From the NCBI GenBank assembly GCA_002869535.1, contig PKUK01000008.1:414350-478349 (forward strand): a DNA stretch of 64,000 nucleotides, in the 5' to 3' direction. The position numbers were made by a program, and so were the translations under genes. The notes beneath the pieces were generated by a model. The model searched no databases and had not been told where the DNA came from. It saw only the letters and a list, made by a program, of their open reading frames with translations. This DNA is from Arcobacter sp. (GTDB lineage Bacteria; Campylobacterota; Campylobacteria; Campylobacterales; Arcobacteraceae). The stretch's first letter is position 1. Each line of letters opens with the position of its first letter. Shown here piece after piece: positions 63,165-64,000 of the stretch.

Positions 63165-63641
63165 ATGTTTGATGATATATTTAATGATGATGATATGATT
63201 AAGATGCAGGACTTACTTTTTAAACACAATAAATCAATAACTTGTGCAGAATCTTGCACAGGAGGATTAGTTGCATCTTTAATAACAAGAATTTCTGGTT
63301 CATCAAATATTTTTAATGGAAGCATAGTTTCCTATTCAAATTAAATAAAAAATCAAGAGTTAAATGTATCAAATAAAACTCTAGAAAATTTTGGAGCAGT
63401 TTCAGTTGAAACTGTTAAGGAAATGTTAAGTGGAGTTCTAAAGAAATTTGATGCAGATTATGCAATTGCAATTTCAGGAGTGGCTGGGCCAAATGGTGGA
63501 ACAAAAAACAAACCTGTAGGATGCGTAGTTATCGGTTTTATGGACTCTTTAGGGGTTCAAGATATAGATATTTTTCAGTTTTTTGGTACTAGGGAAGAAA
63601 TCCAAATTCAAGCTGCAAAAAGCTCTTTGAAAAAAATTTAA
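63165..63641 (+). pseudogene. CinA C-terminal-domain (nicotinamide-nucleotide amidase-like) gene with an in-frame TAA
   Basis: ATG at 63165 has a good AAAAGGAG site. Codons 1-59 encode the family N-terminus with TCAESCTGGLVASLIT and GSIVSYSN. TAA follows at 63342-63344, and the frame then continues, unshifted, through IKNQELNVSN, ISGVAGPNGGTKNKPVG and VGCVVIGF to the stop at 63639. The joined product of 158 residues matches the CinA/PncC family (about 160). These enzymes deamidate NMN for NAD recycling. In relatives the position after YSN is typically Glu or Asn, so GAA to TAA is a plausible single change. Confidence 0.75.
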
Positions 63642-63660
63642 AAATTTTTGCAAAAAACCC

Positions 63661-63689
63661 TTGACAAATAAGGTAAAATTTCTTATAAT
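63661..63689 (+). promoter_or_regulatory. Consensus sigma-70 promoter of the tRNA cluster
   Basis: TTGACA (63661-63666) and TATAAT (63684-63689) are both perfect consensus boxes, 17 bases apart, 22 bases before tRNA-Lys. A perfect -35 box is uncommon in this phylum and suits a strongly expressed stable-RNA operon. Confidence 0.85.
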
Positions 63690-63711
63690 TCCACTCCATT
63701 TTAATTAAGAC

Positions 63712-63787
63712 GACCCGTTAGCTCAGCTGGTAGAGCATCTCCCTTTTAAGGAGGTGGCCAATGGTTCGAATCCATTACGGGTCACCA
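63712..63787 (+). tRNA. tRNA-Lys (anticodon TTT)
   Basis: Acceptor GACCCGT pairs with ACGGGTC, and the anticodon stem TCTCC/GGAGG closes the loop CTTTTAA with anticodon TTT. The T loop is TTCGAAT and CCA is encoded. It is the first of at least three tRNAs. Confidence 0.97.
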
Positions 63788-63842
63788 TTAATTAAAATGT
63801 TTTAATCTTCGTAATTAATTTACAAAGTATTATAAATCGATT

Positions 63843-63917
63843 GGCCCCTTCATCTAGCGGTTAGGATCTTGGATTTTCATTCCAATCACAGGAGTTCGAG
63901 TCTCCTAGGGGTCACCA
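63843..63917 (+). tRNA. tRNA-Glu (anticodon TTC)
   Basis: Acceptor GGCCCCT pairs with AGGGGTC (one G-U pair), and the anticodon stem TTGGA/TCCAA closes the loop TTTTCAT with anticodon TTC. The T loop is TTCGAGT and CCA is encoded. Confidence 0.97.
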
Positions 63918-63920
63918 ATC

Positions 63921-63996
63921 GGTCGATTAGCTCAGTTGGTAGAGCGCTACCCTTACAAGGTAGATGTCATAAGTTCGAGTCTTATATCGACCACCA
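63921..63996 (+). tRNA. tRNA-Val (anticodon TAC)
   Basis: Acceptor GGTCGAT pairs with ATCGACC, and the anticodon stem CTACC/GGTAG closes the loop CTTACAA with anticodon TAC. The T loop is TTCGAGT and CCA is encoded. It starts 3 bases after tRNA-Glu. Confidence 0.97.
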
Positions 63997-64000
63997 TTTT

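Noticed and set aside
1..64000. Possible genome-wide reassignment of TAA/TAG as sense codons
   Set aside because: Most genes here end properly at TAA, TAG or TGA at the expected family length, often with overlaps such as ATGA, so the stops act as stops in general.
1..64000. CRISPR arrays, insertion sequences, prophage or integrative elements
   Set aside because: No regularly spaced direct repeats, transposase, integrase or phage structural genes were seen; tRNAs at the right edge have no visible duplicated ends.

Overview
The window is a stretch of an AT-rich bacterial chromosome from the Campylobacterota, most likely an Arcobacter relative (Arcobacteraceae). I infer this from the protein families, from the gene order, and from markers such as CcoI/CcoS, periplasmic cytochrome c553, NnrS and many c-di-GMP proteins. 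Two local gene orders match what I recall of Campylobacter jejuni: lon-bamD next to proC and pseudopilin genes, and gmk, an acidic protein, an ABC ATPase, tsf and rpsB. I see no prophage, insertion sequence, CRISPR array or origin. Genes are dense, with two gaps over 300 bases (22499-22921 and about 61284-61611).

Layout. 1-5.0 kb: the tail of an unknown gene, an M42-like peptidase, a CorA-type transporter broken by a stop codon, an NTF2-like protein, a Y-family polymerase, a small zinc-ribbon membrane protein with an odd start, and a rhomboid protease. 5.0-10 kb: lon-bamD, divergent from proC and three overlapping pseudopilin genes. 10-15.5 kb: MarC, RdgB, an MFS transporter, and a LapG protease with its LapD c-di-GMP receptor. 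15.6-25.6 kb: an RND pump, a lipoprotein, MetA, a haem-c GGDEF/EAL sensor and ValS. 25.7-29.5 kb: a diguanylate cyclase convergent with a PAS/GGDEF/EAL protein. 29.6-34 kb: a UvrD-type helicase and a GMC oxidoreductase, each broken by one in-frame stop, plus the small Tat-exported partner of the oxidoreductase. 34-43.4 kb: two unknown acidic proteins, MsrPQ, NnrS, thiol peroxidase, an S1-domain protein, a DUF218 protein, MEMO1/AMMECR1-like proteins, ferrochelatase and an ABC ATPase. 43.5-48.2 kb: cytochrome c553, CcoS, CcoI and a REC-GGDEF-EAL regulator. 48.2-52.2 kb: gmk, acidic protein, ABC ATPase, tsf, rpsB. 52.4-56.3 kb: a MoxR/DUF58/VWA operon whose small membrane gene has a stop at codon 3. 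56.3-61.3 kb: murE, an unknown gene, a NifU-like protein, a 35-residue membrane protein and ileS. 61.6-64 kb: mqo, a broken cinA-type gene and tRNAs for Lys, Glu and Val.

Themes. (1) Five c-di-GMP proteins lie here. One looks like an active cyclase, three combine an intact EAL domain with a degenerate GGDEF domain, and one is a doubly degenerate LapD-type receptor beside its protease. This points to control of a surface adhesin. (2) Respiration and redox protection: CcoI/CcoS, c553, Mqo, HemH, MsrPQ, Tpx and NnrS. (3) Envelope and DNA uptake: BamD, MurE, Lon and the pseudopilins.

The most striking feature is that five otherwise intact genes (corA, uvrD-like, GMC oxidoreductase, the small Bat-type gene and cinA-type) each carry exactly one in-frame TAA or TAG and no frameshift. 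A sixth gene has ATC where a start codon is expected. Readthrough, a mutational process or sequence error cannot be separated from sequence alone.
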